Source of the DNA: Solirubrobacter ginsenosidimutans
GTDB taxonomy: Bacteria > Actinomycetota > Thermoleophilia > Solirubrobacterales > Solirubrobacteraceae
Assembly (NCBI RefSeq): GCF_027587205.1
Contig: NZ_JAPDOD010000006.1
Coordinates: 162,224-226,223, forward strand
Reading direction: 5' to 3'
Length of the DNA stretch: 64,000 bases
Shown: one piece after another, positions 1 through 8,616 of the stretch
Position numbering within the stretch: the stretch's first letter is position 1
Layout of the letters: each line of letters starts with the position of its first letter
The notes under the pieces: model-generated
What the model saw: the letters and a program-made list of their open reading frames with translations, nothing else
The model's database searches: none
What the model was told of the DNA's origin: nothing
Position numbers and translations under genes: made by a program

Positions 1-774
1 GGCGCGATCTTCTGGGTGTGGCAGGGCAGTGAGGCCGGTTCGCAGTACTTCGCCGGCTACCTGCTCGAGCGCTCGCTCTCGCTCGACAACCTGTTCGTCT
101 TCGCGGTGATCCTGAGCTACTTCGCCGTCCCCGGCGAGAAGGTCCAGGGCAAGGTGCTCGCGTGGGGGATCATGCTCGCGCTCGTCCTGCGGCTGGTCTT
201 CATCATCGCCGGCGCGGCGCTGCTGGACGCGTTCCACATCACGTTCTACGTCTTCGGCGCGCTGCTCCTCTACACCGCGTACAAGCTCGCCCGTCACGAC
301 AACGTCGAGATCGAGCCGGAGCACAACCCGCTGCTCAAGCAACTCCGCAAGCGGGTGACGATGACCGACGACTACGACGGCGACAAGCTGTTCACCAAGG
401 TCAACGGCAAGCGCGTCGCGACGCCGCTACTCGCGGTCTTCGTGGTGATCGCCTCGACGGACATCCTCTTCGCGGTCGACTCGATCCCGGCGATCTTCGC
501 CGTGACCCAGGAGCCCTTCATCGTCTTCGCCGCCAACGCGTTCGCGTTGATCGGCCTGCGGGCGCTGTACTTCCTGCTCGTGGGGCTGATGGACCGCTTC
601 GTCTACCTCACGCAGGGCCTGTCGGTCATCCTCGCGTTCATCGGCGTGAAGATGCTGCTGATCGACGTCTGGCACGTGCCGATCTGGCTGTCGCTGGCCT
701 TCATCGCCGGCACCCTCGCGGTGACCGCGGTCTTGTCGCTGCGGGCGGAGCCGAAGGCTAAGACGCCCGCGTAG
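1..774 (+). CDS. TerC/Alx-family integral membrane protein, 5' end outside window
   Basis: The reading frame is open from base 1, so the N-terminus is missing; about 257 residues remain. Visible family marks are an acidic SLDNLF motif near the start of a membrane helix and a second DSIPAIFAV motif in a later helix, with about seven hydrophobic segments. Both motifs are typical of TerC/Alx proteins, which are linked to manganese or tellurite resistance and metal loading of exported enzymes. The central loop (roughly residues 95-140) is charged and cytoplasmic-looking. It converges on the DUF3995 gene and overlaps its 3' end by 17 bp. The exact substrate cannot be read from sequence. Confidence 0.88.
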   Translation, partial: GAIFWVWQGSEAGSQYFAGYLLERSLSLDNLFVFAVILSYFAVPGEKVQGKVLAWGIMLALVLRLVFIIAGAALLDAFHITFYVFGALLLYTAYKLARHDNVEIEPEHNPLLKQLRKRVTMTDDYDGDKLFTKVNGKRVATPLLAVFVVIASTDILFAVDSIPAIFAVTQEPFIVFAANAFALIGLRALYFLLVGLMDRFVYLTQGLSVILAFIGVKMLLIDVWHVPIWLSLAFIAGTLAVTAVLSLRAEPKAKTPA

Positions 775-1117
775 CGCGGGCCAGCGCCGCGGCGATCAAT
801 AGGCAGCCCGGCGAGTACAGCCGGGCGTTGAACGTCGCGAAGGGTGGCTTGTCGCCCGCGGGCAGGAGCTGCGGGCGAGCCAGGCCGATCACGCCGCGGG
901 CAGCGAAGGCGGCGGCGGTGATACGCGGGGCGCGCGCGGCGCCGAGCGCGAGCCCGGCGCTCACGGCGAGACACCACGCGGTATTCGGGACGGTGTCCGT
1001 GCCCTGGACCGCGTTGGCCAGCTGCTGCTGGTCGGCGAACGGGAACGGCGATCCGGTCGCCCACAGCGCGTGCATCGCGCTCAGCCCGAAGACCGTCGCC
1101 CGCCCCGCGTCGATCAC
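758..1117 (-). CDS. DUF3995-type small membrane protein
   Basis: A 119-residue protein with three or four hydrophobic segments and no recognised catalytic motif; it resembles DUF3995 membrane proteins of unknown function. The GTG start is chosen because it overlaps the TGA stop of the upstream C45 acyltransferase gene (GTGA, 4 bp), implying translational coupling. The open frame continues about 50 codons further upstream, but that part has arginine/proline-rich composition typical of an out-of-frame shadow of the C45 gene. It is probably the last gene of the leftward three-gene operon deacetylase, acyltransferase, DUF3995. Confidence 0.7.
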   Translation of the reverse strand: MIDAGRATVFGLSAMHALWATGSPFPFADQQQLANAVQGTDTVPNTAWCLAVSAGLALGAARAPRITAAAFAARGVIGLARPQLLPAGDKPPFATFNARLYSPGCLLIAAALARATRAS

Positions 1118-2109
1118 GCGTGGGCCGCGACCGGGAGCGCGATCTGGACGTGCTCGTGGGTGCAGGGCTGGCCGGCCGCGACGTGGAACCGCCGCGCGGC
1201 GAGGTTCATGACCACCGAAGCGACCGTGACGGTCTGCTCCACCCACGGCTCGGCGGGATCGAGATGGCGGCACACGCCCTTCGGGTGGGACTCGTGGCTG
1301 CGCAGGGCGTCGAGCAACGGTTGCGTGCGGACGACCTCCAGGCGCGGGATCGTGCTCGGCGACTCCTCCGGCACGACGTCCTCACCGCGGCGCGGCGGCT
1401 CGAGGAAGTGGTTCGTGTGGGCGCCGACGGCGCCGCGGATCACGTTCGCCCCACCCGGGGACAGCTCGACGCTGGCGACGTCCTTGGGCGCCGCGACGGT
1501 CACCGCCGAACTGGCGCTCGTGGAAGCGCTCGTCAAGAGCTCGATCGCCTCGTCGACACTGCGGCACGTCTGCAGCGTCCGCCGCAGCAGCAGGTGGATC
1601 GGCGTGCCGTCCAGGCCGCCGTCGGCGGTCGTCTCCAGCAGGTTCAGGCACACGCCGAGGCCCGCGTCGTTGAGCCCGATCTTGCCCAGGATCCCGGCCT
1701 CGGTCAGCGTCGCGAACCAGCCATGCTCATGCTCGACGATCCACACGACCGTCGACGCGGCCGCGTCCGGATGCCAGTCCCAGTTCTGGGCGAGCAGCCC
1801 GCCCTGACCGACGACCGAGCACTCCGTCTTCGGGCCTTTGCCGGCGAGGATCTCGGTGCGCGCGTTGGCCGCCCGCAGCTCGAACTCGTCCTGCTGCGCG
1901 CCGTCGGCGATCCCCCGGATCTCCTCCTGCTCGGCGGCCTCGAGGTTGACCGAGTGGCCGATCGCCTTCGCGTCGGAGCCGTCGGTCTCGGCGAACATCC
2001 GGCGATACAGCGCGACCGTGTTCGCGACCGGCCGCGCCTGCGCGCGCCCGAACGCCAGCCCGCGTTCGTACGGCGTTCGCTCGTCGGAACGATGGACGGG
2101 GAAGGTCAT
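1114..2109 (-). CDS. C45-family autoproteolytic acyltransferase/hydrolase
   Basis: A 331-residue protein of the peptidase C45 / acyl-CoA:6-aminopenicillanate acyltransferase family (Ntn-hydrolase fold). The segment TECSVVGQGG places the expected N-terminal nucleophile at Cys97; in family members the chain cuts itself before this Cys to give two subunits. The following NWDW, a central NDAGLGVCLN segment and a late HTNHF segment are also family-like. Substrates are unknown: members hydrolyse or transfer acyl groups on amides. The ATG overlaps the TGA of the upstream deacetylase gene (ATGA), which decides the start over a longer open frame. No signal peptide is seen, so it is probably cytoplasmic. 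Confidence 0.85.
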   Translation of the reverse strand: MTFPVHRSDERTPYERGLAFGRAQARPVANTVALYRRMFAETDGSDAKAIGHSVNLEAAEQEEIRGIADGAQQDEFELRAANARTEILAGKGPKTECSVVGQGGLLAQNWDWHPDAAASTVVWIVEHEHGWFATLTEAGILGKIGLNDAGLGVCLNLLETTADGGLDGTPIHLLLRRTLQTCRSVDEAIELLTSASTSASSAVTVAAPKDVASVELSPGGANVIRGAVGAHTNHFLEPPRRGEDVVPEESPSTIPRLEVVRTQPLLDALRSHESHPKGVCRHLDPAEPWVEQTVTVASVVMNLAARRFHVAAGQPCTHEHVQIALPVAAHA

Positions 2110-2894
2110 CCACTGACGAAGGCTGCCACATCCTCGTGGCTGGCGAACCACACCTTCGCCCGTTCGGTCATCGCGGCGATCATCCGATCCAGCAGCTTCG
2201 CCCGGTGGCCGCGCCCGATCACCTCCGGATGCATGGTGTAGGTGACGTGGCGCCCGTCCTCGCGGGCAGCGTCGAATTCGGCGAGCCAAGTGGCGAGGAA
2301 CGCCTCCGGCGCGGTGAACGCGTCACCCCGGCCGGGCTTCCAGTGCAAATGCGGCCAGTCGTCGAGGCTCCAATGCACGGGGAGCTCCAGCAGCCCGTCG
2401 ACGACATACGGCCGGTCGTCGCCCATCAGGCTGCTGTCGTAGCCGAACCGGTGCTCCTTCAGCAGCGCGAACGTCTCGGGCGTGAGCTCCCAGCTGGGGC
2501 TGCGGTAGCCCTTCGGCGTGACCCCGAGCCGCCCCGCGAGCGCCTCGAGCCCGCGCTCGATCTCGTCGCGCTGCTCGCGAGCATCGATCGCATCGCTCTG
2601 CTTGTGCAGGTACCCGTGGTGGCCGATCTCGTGGCCGGCCGCCTGCACCGCCTTGATCGCGTCGGTATGGCGCTCCGCCGTGTCTCCGGGAACGTAGAAC
2701 GTCCCCTTGATCGAGTGCTTCGAGAGGATCGCCAGGATCCGCGGCAACCCCCGCGTCACGCCGAAGCGCCCCTCGCTCAACGTGCTCAATCGCCCCGCGT
2801 ACGCGGGATCGCTCCCGAGCCAGCCGCTCTCCGCATCCACGTCGAAGGTCAGCGAGACCGCGACCTCCGCCGCTCCAGGCCAGTCTGTTCGCAT
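2106..2894 (-). CDS. NodB-type polysaccharide deacetylase
   Basis: A 262-residue carbohydrate-esterase-4 type (NodB) deacetylase. Motifs seen are TFDVDAES (metal-binding Asp near residue 15), GHEIGHHGYLH (metal-binding histidines), GYRSPSW (third motif) and TMHPEV near the C-terminus. The FDVDAE form of motif 1 and HGYLH form of motif 2 resemble the PuuE/HpPgdA subgroup, which acts on small substrates as well as glycans; the substrate here is not known. There is no signal peptide. The start at 2894 is taken because upstream codons are antisense to the secreted protein gene. It is first in a leftward operon with the C45 and DUF3995 genes and diverges from the gene at 2964. Confidence 0.88.
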   Translation of the reverse strand: MRTDWPGAAEVAVSLTFDVDAESGWLGSDPAYAGRLSTLSEGRFGVTRGLPRILAILSKHSIKGTFYVPGDTAERHTDAIKAVQAAGHEIGHHGYLHKQSDAIDAREQRDEIERGLEALAGRLGVTPKGYRSPSWELTPETFALLKEHRFGYDSSLMGDDRPYVVDGLLELPVHWSLDDWPHLHWKPGRGDAFTAPEAFLATWLAEFDAAREDGRHVTYTMHPEVIGRGHRAKLLDRMIAAMTERAKVWFASHEDVAAFVSG

Positions 2895-2963
2895 GAGCTG
2901 ATTGTCCGTCGCGGGTTGAAATCGAGGCGGCGATCTGGAAATTTGGGCGCCCCCGTGACGTCG

Positions 2964-4511
2964 ATGAGACACCTGCTGGTCGCCGCCGTCCTCGGGCTCG
3001 CCTTCCTCGCCACCGCCGCGCCGGCACGCGCCGGAACGTATGAGGTTCGCTCGTGCGGGACCAATTCGGCGAGCGCGTTCGTCCTGTCCAACGACAGCCC
3101 GTCGACGCTCGCCACCGGCACGCAATGCCCCCAGAACGGCTCGCAGTTGCTGAGCGGGGTGTTCGCCGGCGTCTCGAACGCGACCTTCACGCTCGCCGGG
3201 TCGGGGGCCTCGTGGACGATCGCCGCGCCGCCCGGTCTGCTGCTGCAGCGGCTCGACGTCCGGCGCTCGATCGGCCGGTTGAATTCGGCGTGGAATGTCG
3301 AGGTCTCGACCCCGGAGCGGGTGCTCGAAGGCTGCGGCAGCGCCGATTCCTCGAACTGCAAGCGCGGCAACGCCGGGGGCGAAGCCATGAGCTACCCGGA
3401 CCTGGGTTCGCGGTCGGTGACCTTCCGGGTCGAGTGCCGCCCCTCCGACGAAGACGTGGCCTGCGTCGGCCGGCAGAACACGCAGGCGTGGGTCGCCATC
3501 TACAGCGCCACCGCGCAGGTGGCCGACCCGGCGCCCCCGGTTCTCTCGCCGTTGCTCGCTTCCGGCTGGCAGAGCGGGAGCGACAGCATCGACCTCCAGG
3601 CGAGCGATGCCGGCGGCGTGAAGTCGTTGAGCCTGTTCGCGGGCGACACGAAGCTCTTCGAGCGCCAGCAGGCCTGCGACTACTCGCGGATGCAGCCGTG
3701 CCCGCCGAGCCAGCACGAGACGGCGAGCGTCGACACCTCCAAGCTCACGGATGGGACGTACCAGCTCAAGGCGGTCGCGACCGACGCCGCCGATCAGCCC
3801 GGGACGGCGACCTCCGTGCTCAAGGTCGACGGCACCGCGCCCACGGCACCCACCGGCCTCGTGCTCTCGCGCAACCCCGACGGAACCTACGGACTCACGT
3901 GGGTCGACCCGGATCAGGGAACCGCGGCGCCGATCGCCGCGGCGCACGTGCAGGTGTGTGACGGCGCGACCTGTGACGCGAGCAAGGTGTTCGCCGGCAG
4001 TGGCATCAACCGGGTCGGTTCGCTGGACCTGCCGGCCGGAGAGCGGACGCTCAAGGTGTGGCTCGAGGACGAGGCGGGGAACGCGAACGCCGCCAACGCC
4101 GCGACGCTGACGGTCGACCCGACGACGATCGAGGCGCCGAACGTCCTGCAGACACGGCCGCCGGTGCTGGAATCCGGCTCGATCGCGCCGCCGAAGTTCC
4201 GGGTCACGAAGGCGCGGCGAAGCGGTTCGACCCTCACGCTGTCCGGCACCATCGCCAAGGGCGCCAAGGCCTCGATCACCGCGAAGCTCGCGAAGGCCAT
4301 CCGAACCACGACGCTCACCACCGCCAAGGCGAAGCCAAAGAACGGAAAGTGGTCGCTGAAGCTGAAGCTGAGCTCCAGCCTGCGCCGCGCGAACTCGTAC
4401 TACGTGAGCGTGAGCTTCGCCGGCGAGAGCGCGTTCGGCAAGTCCACGCTGCGCCGCCGCCTGGCCAAGAAGGCCGGCCGCACGGAGCTCAGCTTGCAGT
4501 CGGTGCGCTGA
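2964..4511 (+). CDS. Secreted Ig/FnIII-like surface protein
   Basis: A 515-residue exported protein. Residues 1-24 form a clear signal peptide (basic RH, hydrophobic core, ARA-G cleavage region). The next roughly 170 residues are a beta-rich, cysteine-containing domain of a kind common in secreted actinobacterial proteins but without known function. Two Ig/fibronectin-like modules follow (about 185-280 and 290-385), then a spacer and a C-terminal module rich in lysine and arginine (KAKASITAKLAKA-like) ending in RRRLAKKAGR. The basic tail may bind wall polymers; this is inference. ATG 2964 follows a GTG three codons upstream that is also possible. It converges with the GGDEF/EAL gene (23-bp overlap). 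Confidence 0.78.
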   Translation: MRHLLVAAVLGLAFLATAAPARAGTYEVRSCGTNSASAFVLSNDSPSTLATGTQCPQNGSQLLSGVFAGVSNATFTLAGSGASWTIAAPPGLLLQRLDVRRSIGRLNSAWNVEVSTPERVLEGCGSADSSNCKRGNAGGEAMSYPDLGSRSVTFRVECRPSDEDVACVGRQNTQAWVAIYSATAQVADPAPPVLSPLLASGWQSGSDSIDLQASDAGGVKSLSLFAGDTKLFERQQACDYSRMQPCPPSQHETASVDTSKLTDGTYQLKAVATDAADQPGTATSVLKVDGTAPTAPTGLVLSRNPDGTYGLTWVDPDQGTAAPIAAAHVQVCDGATCDASKVFAGSGINRVGSLDLPAGERTLKVWLEDEAGNANAANAATLTVDPTTIEAPNVLQTRPPVLESGSIAPPKFRVTKARRSGSTLTLSGTIAKGAKASITAKLAKAIRTTTLTTAKAKPKNGKWSLKLKLSSSLRRANSYYVSVSFAGESAFGKSTLRRRLAKKAGRTELSLQSVR

Positions 4512-6321
4512 CGCGCACCGCGATGCCCACGAGCTCCTCCGCCGGCACCGGGCGCCCGAACAGGTAGCCCTGGCCCAACCGGCAACCGAGTGCGCGCAGG
4601 GCGTCGGCCTGCTCGGGCTCCTCGATGCCTTCCGGGATCAGCACCAGCCCGAGCGATTCGCCCATCGCGACGATCGCCTGCAACAAGCCGCTGTCGTCGC
4701 AGGCATCGCGGGTGAAGGAACGATCGATCTTCAGCACGTCCATCGGGAAGCGGCGCAGGTAGCTCAGGGATGAGTAGCCGGTGCCGAAGTCGTCGATCGC
4801 GAGGCGGACCCCGAGCCGGCGCAGCGCCTGCAGGCGCTCGGCCTCCAGATCACCCACCAGCGAGGACTCGGTGACCTCCAGGACCAGCCGCGCGGCGTCC
4901 AGGCCGCCGTCGGCCAGTGCACAGGCGACCTCCTCGACGAAGCCCGGCTGCTCGAGCTGGGCGCCGGCGACGTTGACGGAGAGATAGGGCGCACCCGCCC
5001 ACCGGGCGGCGTCGCGGGCGGCCTCGCGCAGCACCCAGCGGCCCAGCGGCACGATCAGCCCGGTCTCCTCGGCCAGCGGGATGAACTCGCCCGGGCCGAG
5101 CAGGCCGCGCGCCGGATGCTCCCAGCGCACGAGCGCCTCAAAGCCCGCGACCCGGCCCAGATCGAGATCCACGATCGGCTGGTAGTGGAGCACGAGCTCC
5201 TCGTTCTCGATCGCGCGCTCGAGCTGCTCGCGACGGTCGAGGCGCTCCACCGCGTGGGTGTGCATGTCCTCGGTGAACAGCGCGCAGCGGTTGGTGCCGG
5301 CGGCCTTGGCGGCGTACATCGCGAGGTCGGCGTTGCGCAGCAGGTCCGGGCCGGCCGCGGTCGTGGCGATGCCGATCGACGCGCGCAGATGCAGGCGCTT
5401 GCCCTCGAGCATGACGGGGCCGGCGAGCACGGAGAAGATGCGGTCCACGAACGCGTCGATCTCGGAGACCTCGCGCGCCAGGATCGCGAACTCGTCGCCG
5501 CCCAGGCGGGCGACCATGTCGTCGGCGCGCAGCGCGCGCTCCAGGCGCTCGCCGCAGATCTGCAGCAGGCGGTCGCCCGCCGCGTGCCCGAGCGAGTCGT
5601 TGACCTGCTTGAAGTCGTCCAGGTCGAGGAACGCGACGACCGCGGGCTCACCCGCGGCCAGCGTCTCGGCGATCCGGCGCTCGAACAGCGGGCGGTTCGG
5701 CAGACCGGTCAGCGAGTCCGAGAAGGCGAGCCGGCGCAGATGGCCGTCGTGCAGGCGCCGCCGTCCGGCGCGCTCCAGCAGGCCGAGCAGCGCGGTCACG
5801 CCCACCACCAGGAGGATCATCACGGCGACCGTGCCGATCCACGAGACGCGATCGCTGCGCGCCGCGAGCCGGCGGTTGAGCGCGGCGGCGCTGCGCAGCT
5901 CGTCACGCAGGTCGTCGAATGCCGGGTCAACCACGGCCACGACGGCTTCAGCGCTCGCGAAGTCGCGCGACCGCATCAGCGCGAACTCCTGCTCGAGCCC
6001 GGGCCGGAGGGTGCGGTAGGCGGCGAGCGCGCGGGTCGCACCCGCTCCGCCGTCGCCCTGGAGCGCCAGCAGCTGGCTGCGCATGGCGTCCAGTCGCGCG
6101 GTCACCTCGGCCTGAACGGGGAGCGGAACGCGGCGGCGCGAACTGGCCTCCCACTCGAGCGCGCTCAGCCGATCGGCGCTGGCCTCGATCACCATCAGCT
6201 GCTCGTACCGGCCGCGGCGGTCGTCGGCGCGGCGGTGGAAGGCGGCGATGCCGAGCGTCGCCACCGCGGCGAGCAGGGCCACGACGGTCGCGATGAAGAT
6301 GGTGCGGCGGCTGCCCTGCAT
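4489..6321 (-). CDS. Membrane GGDEF-EAL cyclic-di-GMP enzyme
   Basis: About 610 residues. An N-terminal membrane helix, a roughly 140-residue helical extracytoplasmic region, and a second helix (MILLVVGVTALLGLL) precede cytoplasmic GGDEF and EAL domains. The GGDEF signature is intact (ARLGGDEFAI), as are the upstream LDLDDFKQVND metal/substrate residues, so diguanylate cyclase activity is possible. The EAL domain has FEALVRWEHP, EVTESSL, IDDFGTGYSSL and LKIDRSF, with PEGIEE where AEGVE is usual; phosphodiesterase residues look complete. Which activity dominates is not predictable. The start is uncertain: ATG 6321 sits directly against its purine-rich stretch inside a perfect hairpin, and ATG 6366 is an in-frame alternative adding 15 residues. 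Confidence 0.88.
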   Translation of the reverse strand: MQGSRRTIFIATVVALLAAVATLGIAAFHRRADDRRGRYEQLMVIEASADRLSALEWEASSRRRVPLPVQAEVTARLDAMRSQLLALQGDGGAGATRALAAYRTLRPGLEQEFALMRSRDFASAEAVVAVVDPAFDDLRDELRSAAALNRRLAARSDRVSWIGTVAVMILLVVGVTALLGLLERAGRRRLHDGHLRRLAFSDSLTGLPNRPLFERRIAETLAAGEPAVVAFLDLDDFKQVNDSLGHAAGDRLLQICGERLERALRADDMVARLGGDEFAILAREVSEIDAFVDRIFSVLAGPVMLEGKRLHLRASIGIATTAAGPDLLRNADLAMYAAKAAGTNRCALFTEDMHTHAVERLDRREQLERAIENEELVLHYQPIVDLDLGRVAGFEALVRWEHPARGLLGPGEFIPLAEETGLIVPLGRWVLREAARDAARWAGAPYLSVNVAGAQLEQPGFVEEVACALADGGLDAARLVLEVTESSLVGDLEAERLQALRRLGVRLAIDDFGTGYSSLSYLRRFPMDVLKIDRSFTRDACDDSGLLQAIVAMGESLGLVLIPEGIEEPEQADALRALGCRLGQGYLFGRPVPAEELVGIAVRVSAPTAS

Positions 6322-6353
6322 CTCCCCCGTGTAGTCGACCTGGGGGAGATGCA
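6317..6353 (-). promoter_or_regulatory. Perfect 12-bp inverted repeat covering the GGDEF/EAL start region
   Basis: TGCATCTCCCCC (6317-6328) and GGGGGAGATGCA (6342-6353) are exact reverse complements with a 13-nt loop. On the leftward transcript the 3' arm contains both the purine-rich stretch and the AUG at 6321, so pairing would hide that start. If translation begins at ATG 6366 the hairpin lies in codons 5-16 instead. Confidence 0.6.
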
Positions 6354-6372
6354 CTTGACGCGCCATTTTTCG

Positions 6373-6395
6373 GGGACGAACGTCAACTGCGCCGG
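6373..6395. repeat. 23-bp repeat, copy 1 (GGGACGAACGTCAACTGCGC core)
   Basis: This 23-bp sequence between the acyl-CoA synthetase and GGDEF/EAL genes is identical, in inverse orientation, to 48444-48466. Its last 14 bases are also present at 47968-47981. It is non-coding and sits beside a gene boundary in each case. Confidence 0.75.
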
Positions 6396-6438
6396 ATGGT
6401 GAGCGAGCGCGAACCTGATCGAGCACACGTTCCGACCG

Positions 6439-7836
6439 CTAGGAGCCGAGCTTTGCCTTCGTGACCTTGCCCAGTGCGTTGCGGGGGAGCGCGTCGAGGT
6501 AGCGCACCTCGCGCGGGCGCTTGTGCGGCGTCAGGAGGCCGGCGACGTGGTCCGCCAGCTCCTTCTCGCTGGGCCGGGCCGCGCCCTCCTCGACGACCAC
6601 CCACGCGACGATCCGCTGGCCGAGGTCGTCGTCGGGCTCGCCGGTGACGGCGGATTCGGCCACTGCCGGGTGCTCGTTCAAGGCGTTCTCGATCTCGCCC
6701 GCCCCGATCTTGTAGCCGCCGCTCTTGATCAGGTCGGTGGCGCGGCGCCCCACGATCCGGATGTAGCCGTCCTGGGCCCGCGTCGCCACGTCGCCCGTCG
6801 CGAACCACCCGTCACGCAGCGCCTCGGCCGTGGCGTCCGGGCGGTTCAGATACTCGAGGAAGAGGTTCGGCCCGCGCACCTGGATCTCGCCGACGGTCTC
6901 GTCATCGGAGACATCCAGCTCGGCGCCGGAGTCGTCCACCAGTCGCACGGACACGCCGTCCAGCGGCAGACCGACGGTCCCGGGCCGCCGATCGCCGTCG
7001 GCGCGGATCGCGGTGTTCATCAGCGTCTCGCTCATGCCGTAGCGCTCGACCGGCAGCAGCCCGCACGCCGCCGCGATCCGGGCGTGGTCGGCGGCGGGCA
7101 GCGCCGCGCTGCCGGACACCAGCAGCCGCGCCGAGCCCACGGCAGCAGCCAAGGACGGCGACGCCTCGAGATCGGCCGCGAGCCGGTGGTACATCGTCGG
7201 CACGCCGAAGAGCATCGTCGCCCGCCCCGCCAGCGCCGCACCCGCGGCCTCGGAGGAGAAGCGCCCGAGGTGCCACACGCCGCCGCCGAGCCGCAGCGGC
7301 CCGAGCACGCCGAGGATCAGCCCGTGCACGTGGAAGAGCGGCAGCCCGTGGGCGACGACGTCGTCGCCCGTCCAGTCCCAGGCGTCGCTCAACGCGTCGA
7401 GGTTGGACGCGATCGCGCGCCGCGGCAGCACGACGCCCTTGGGCGGACCGGTCGTGCCGGACGTGTAGATGACGATCGCCGGCGCGTCCTCGTCCGGCTC
7501 CGACGCCGGCAACTCACCCGCCGCGCGGAGGTCGACCGGGATCCCGTCGGGCCCGCCGAAGATCAGCTCGGGTGACGAATCGCTGAGGATGTGCTGTAGC
7601 TCGCGCGTCCCCGCCTTCGGGTTGATCGGGACGACCGGGACGCCCGCTGACAGCGCACCCACGACCGCGACGCAGGTCTCGAGCGTGGACTCCGCCCACA
7701 CCGCGACCCGCCCCGCGCCCGCCACCCGCGACGCCACCGCACCCGCCGCGGAACGCAGCTCCGCATAACTCAGCGCATCCCGACCCACCCGCACGGCCTC
7801 GCGACCGGAGGTGTCAGACAAACCGTTCAAGAGCAC
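6439..7836 (-). CDS. ANL-superfamily acyl-CoA synthetase (MatB-like)
   Basis: A 465-residue adenylate-forming enzyme, short for the family, as in malonyl/short-chain acyl-CoA synthetases of the MatB group. Motifs: IYTSGTTGPPKGVVLP (phosphate-binding loop), ERYGMSET (A5), GWFATGDVA (A7), GRRATDLIKSGGYKIGAGEIE (A8 hinge) and a C-terminal PRNALGKVTKAKL with the catalytic lysine of A10. It would activate a carboxylic acid with ATP and join it to CoA in the cytoplasm. The MatB-like assignment rests on length and the GRRATDLIKSGG hinge; the substrate is uncertain. It starts with GTG and diverges from the response regulator over 57 bp. Confidence 0.85.
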   Translation of the reverse strand: MLLNGLSDTSGREAVRVGRDALSYAELRSAAGAVASRVAGAGRVAVWAESTLETCVAVVGALSAGVPVVPINPKAGTRELQHILSDSSPELIFGGPDGIPVDLRAAGELPASEPDEDAPAIVIYTSGTTGPPKGVVLPRRAIASNLDALSDAWDWTGDDVVAHGLPLFHVHGLILGVLGPLRLGGGVWHLGRFSSEAAGAALAGRATMLFGVPTMYHRLAADLEASPSLAAAVGSARLLVSGSAALPAADHARIAAACGLLPVERYGMSETLMNTAIRADGDRRPGTVGLPLDGVSVRLVDDSGAELDVSDDETVGEIQVRGPNLFLEYLNRPDATAEALRDGWFATGDVATRAQDGYIRIVGRRATDLIKSGGYKIGAGEIENALNEHPAVAESAVTGEPDDDLGQRIVAWVVVEEGAARPSEKELADHVAGLLTPHKRPREVRYLDALPRNALGKVTKAKLGS

Positions 7837-7893
7837 GCCTGAAGTTCTACCCGGTGCATATTCGTCGCGACCTGCCGATCACCCAGGCTGATC

Positions 7894-8616
7894 ATGCCCG
7901 GCATCACCACCGCACCCCGCGCCCTCGTCGTCGACGACGCACCCGAGAACCGGATGCTCGTCAGCGCCCTGCTCGTGCAGCAGGGCTTCGATGTCGCTCA
8001 GGCCGAGGACGGGGAGGCCGCTGTCAAGGCGGCCTCCCTCAATCCACTGGACCTGATCGTCCTCGACCTGGGCCTGCCCGACATCGACGGCGTCGAGGTC
8101 TGCCGGCGGGTGCGCGAGTTCAGCGACGCCCACGTGCTGATGCTCACGGCGCAGGACACCGAGCTCGACAAGGTCGTCGGCTTCGAGGCGGGCGCAGACG
8201 ACTACGTGACCAAGCCCTTCAGCGTCGCCGAGCTCGTCGGCCGCGTGAAGGCGGTGCTGCGGCGCACGAGCGCGAGCGCCGCGGTCGCCCAGCGTCCGAT
8301 CGCCCCCGACAACACCCGCCAGTTCGGCTCCCTGACGGTCGACGCGGTCGCCCGCGAGGCCAAGCTCGACGGCGCCGAGCTCGACCTCACGCGCATCGAG
8401 TTCGACCTGCTCGAAACGCTCACCGCCGCCCCCCGCGTCGCCTTCTCGCGCGCCCAGCTGCTCGAGCGCGTCTGGGGCGAGAACTGGTTCGGCGACGACC
8501 ATCTCGTCGACGTCCACATCTCCAATCTCCGCCGCAAGCTCGCCGACGACCCGCGCTCGCCTGACTTCGTCGCCACCGTGCGCGGTGTCGGGTACCGGAT
8601 GGGCGCCGGCCGGTGA
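7894..8616 (+). CDS. OmpR-family response regulator
   Basis: A 240-residue DNA-binding response regulator. The receiver domain (about 8-125) has the acidic pair DD, phospho-acceptor Asp58 in VLDLGLPD, Thr in MLTAQD and Lys in TKPF. The C-terminal winged helix (about 140-236) has the family features LTRIEFDLLE and HISNLRRKL followed by VRGVGYRM. It is coupled to the next gene by a 4-bp GTGA overlap, so the adjacent kinase is its probable partner. No clear ribosome binding site precedes ATG 7894, so the transcript may be leaderless. Target genes are not identifiable. Confidence 0.93.
   Translation: MPGITTAPRALVVDDAPENRMLVSALLVQQGFDVAQAEDGEAAVKAASLNPLDLIVLDLGLPDIDGVEVCRRVREFSDAHVLMLTAQDTELDKVVGFEAGADDYVTKPFSVAELVGRVKAVLRRTSASAAVAQRPIAPDNTRQFGSLTVDAVAREAKLDGAELDLTRIEFDLLETLTAAPRVAFSRAQLLERVWGENWFGDDHLVDVHISNLRRKLADDPRSPDFVATVRGVGYRMGAGR

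Noticed and set aside
2136..2963. N-terminal 276 codons of the frame leading into the secreted protein at 2964
   Set aside because: This part is antisense to the deacetylase; the signal peptide begins at 2964.
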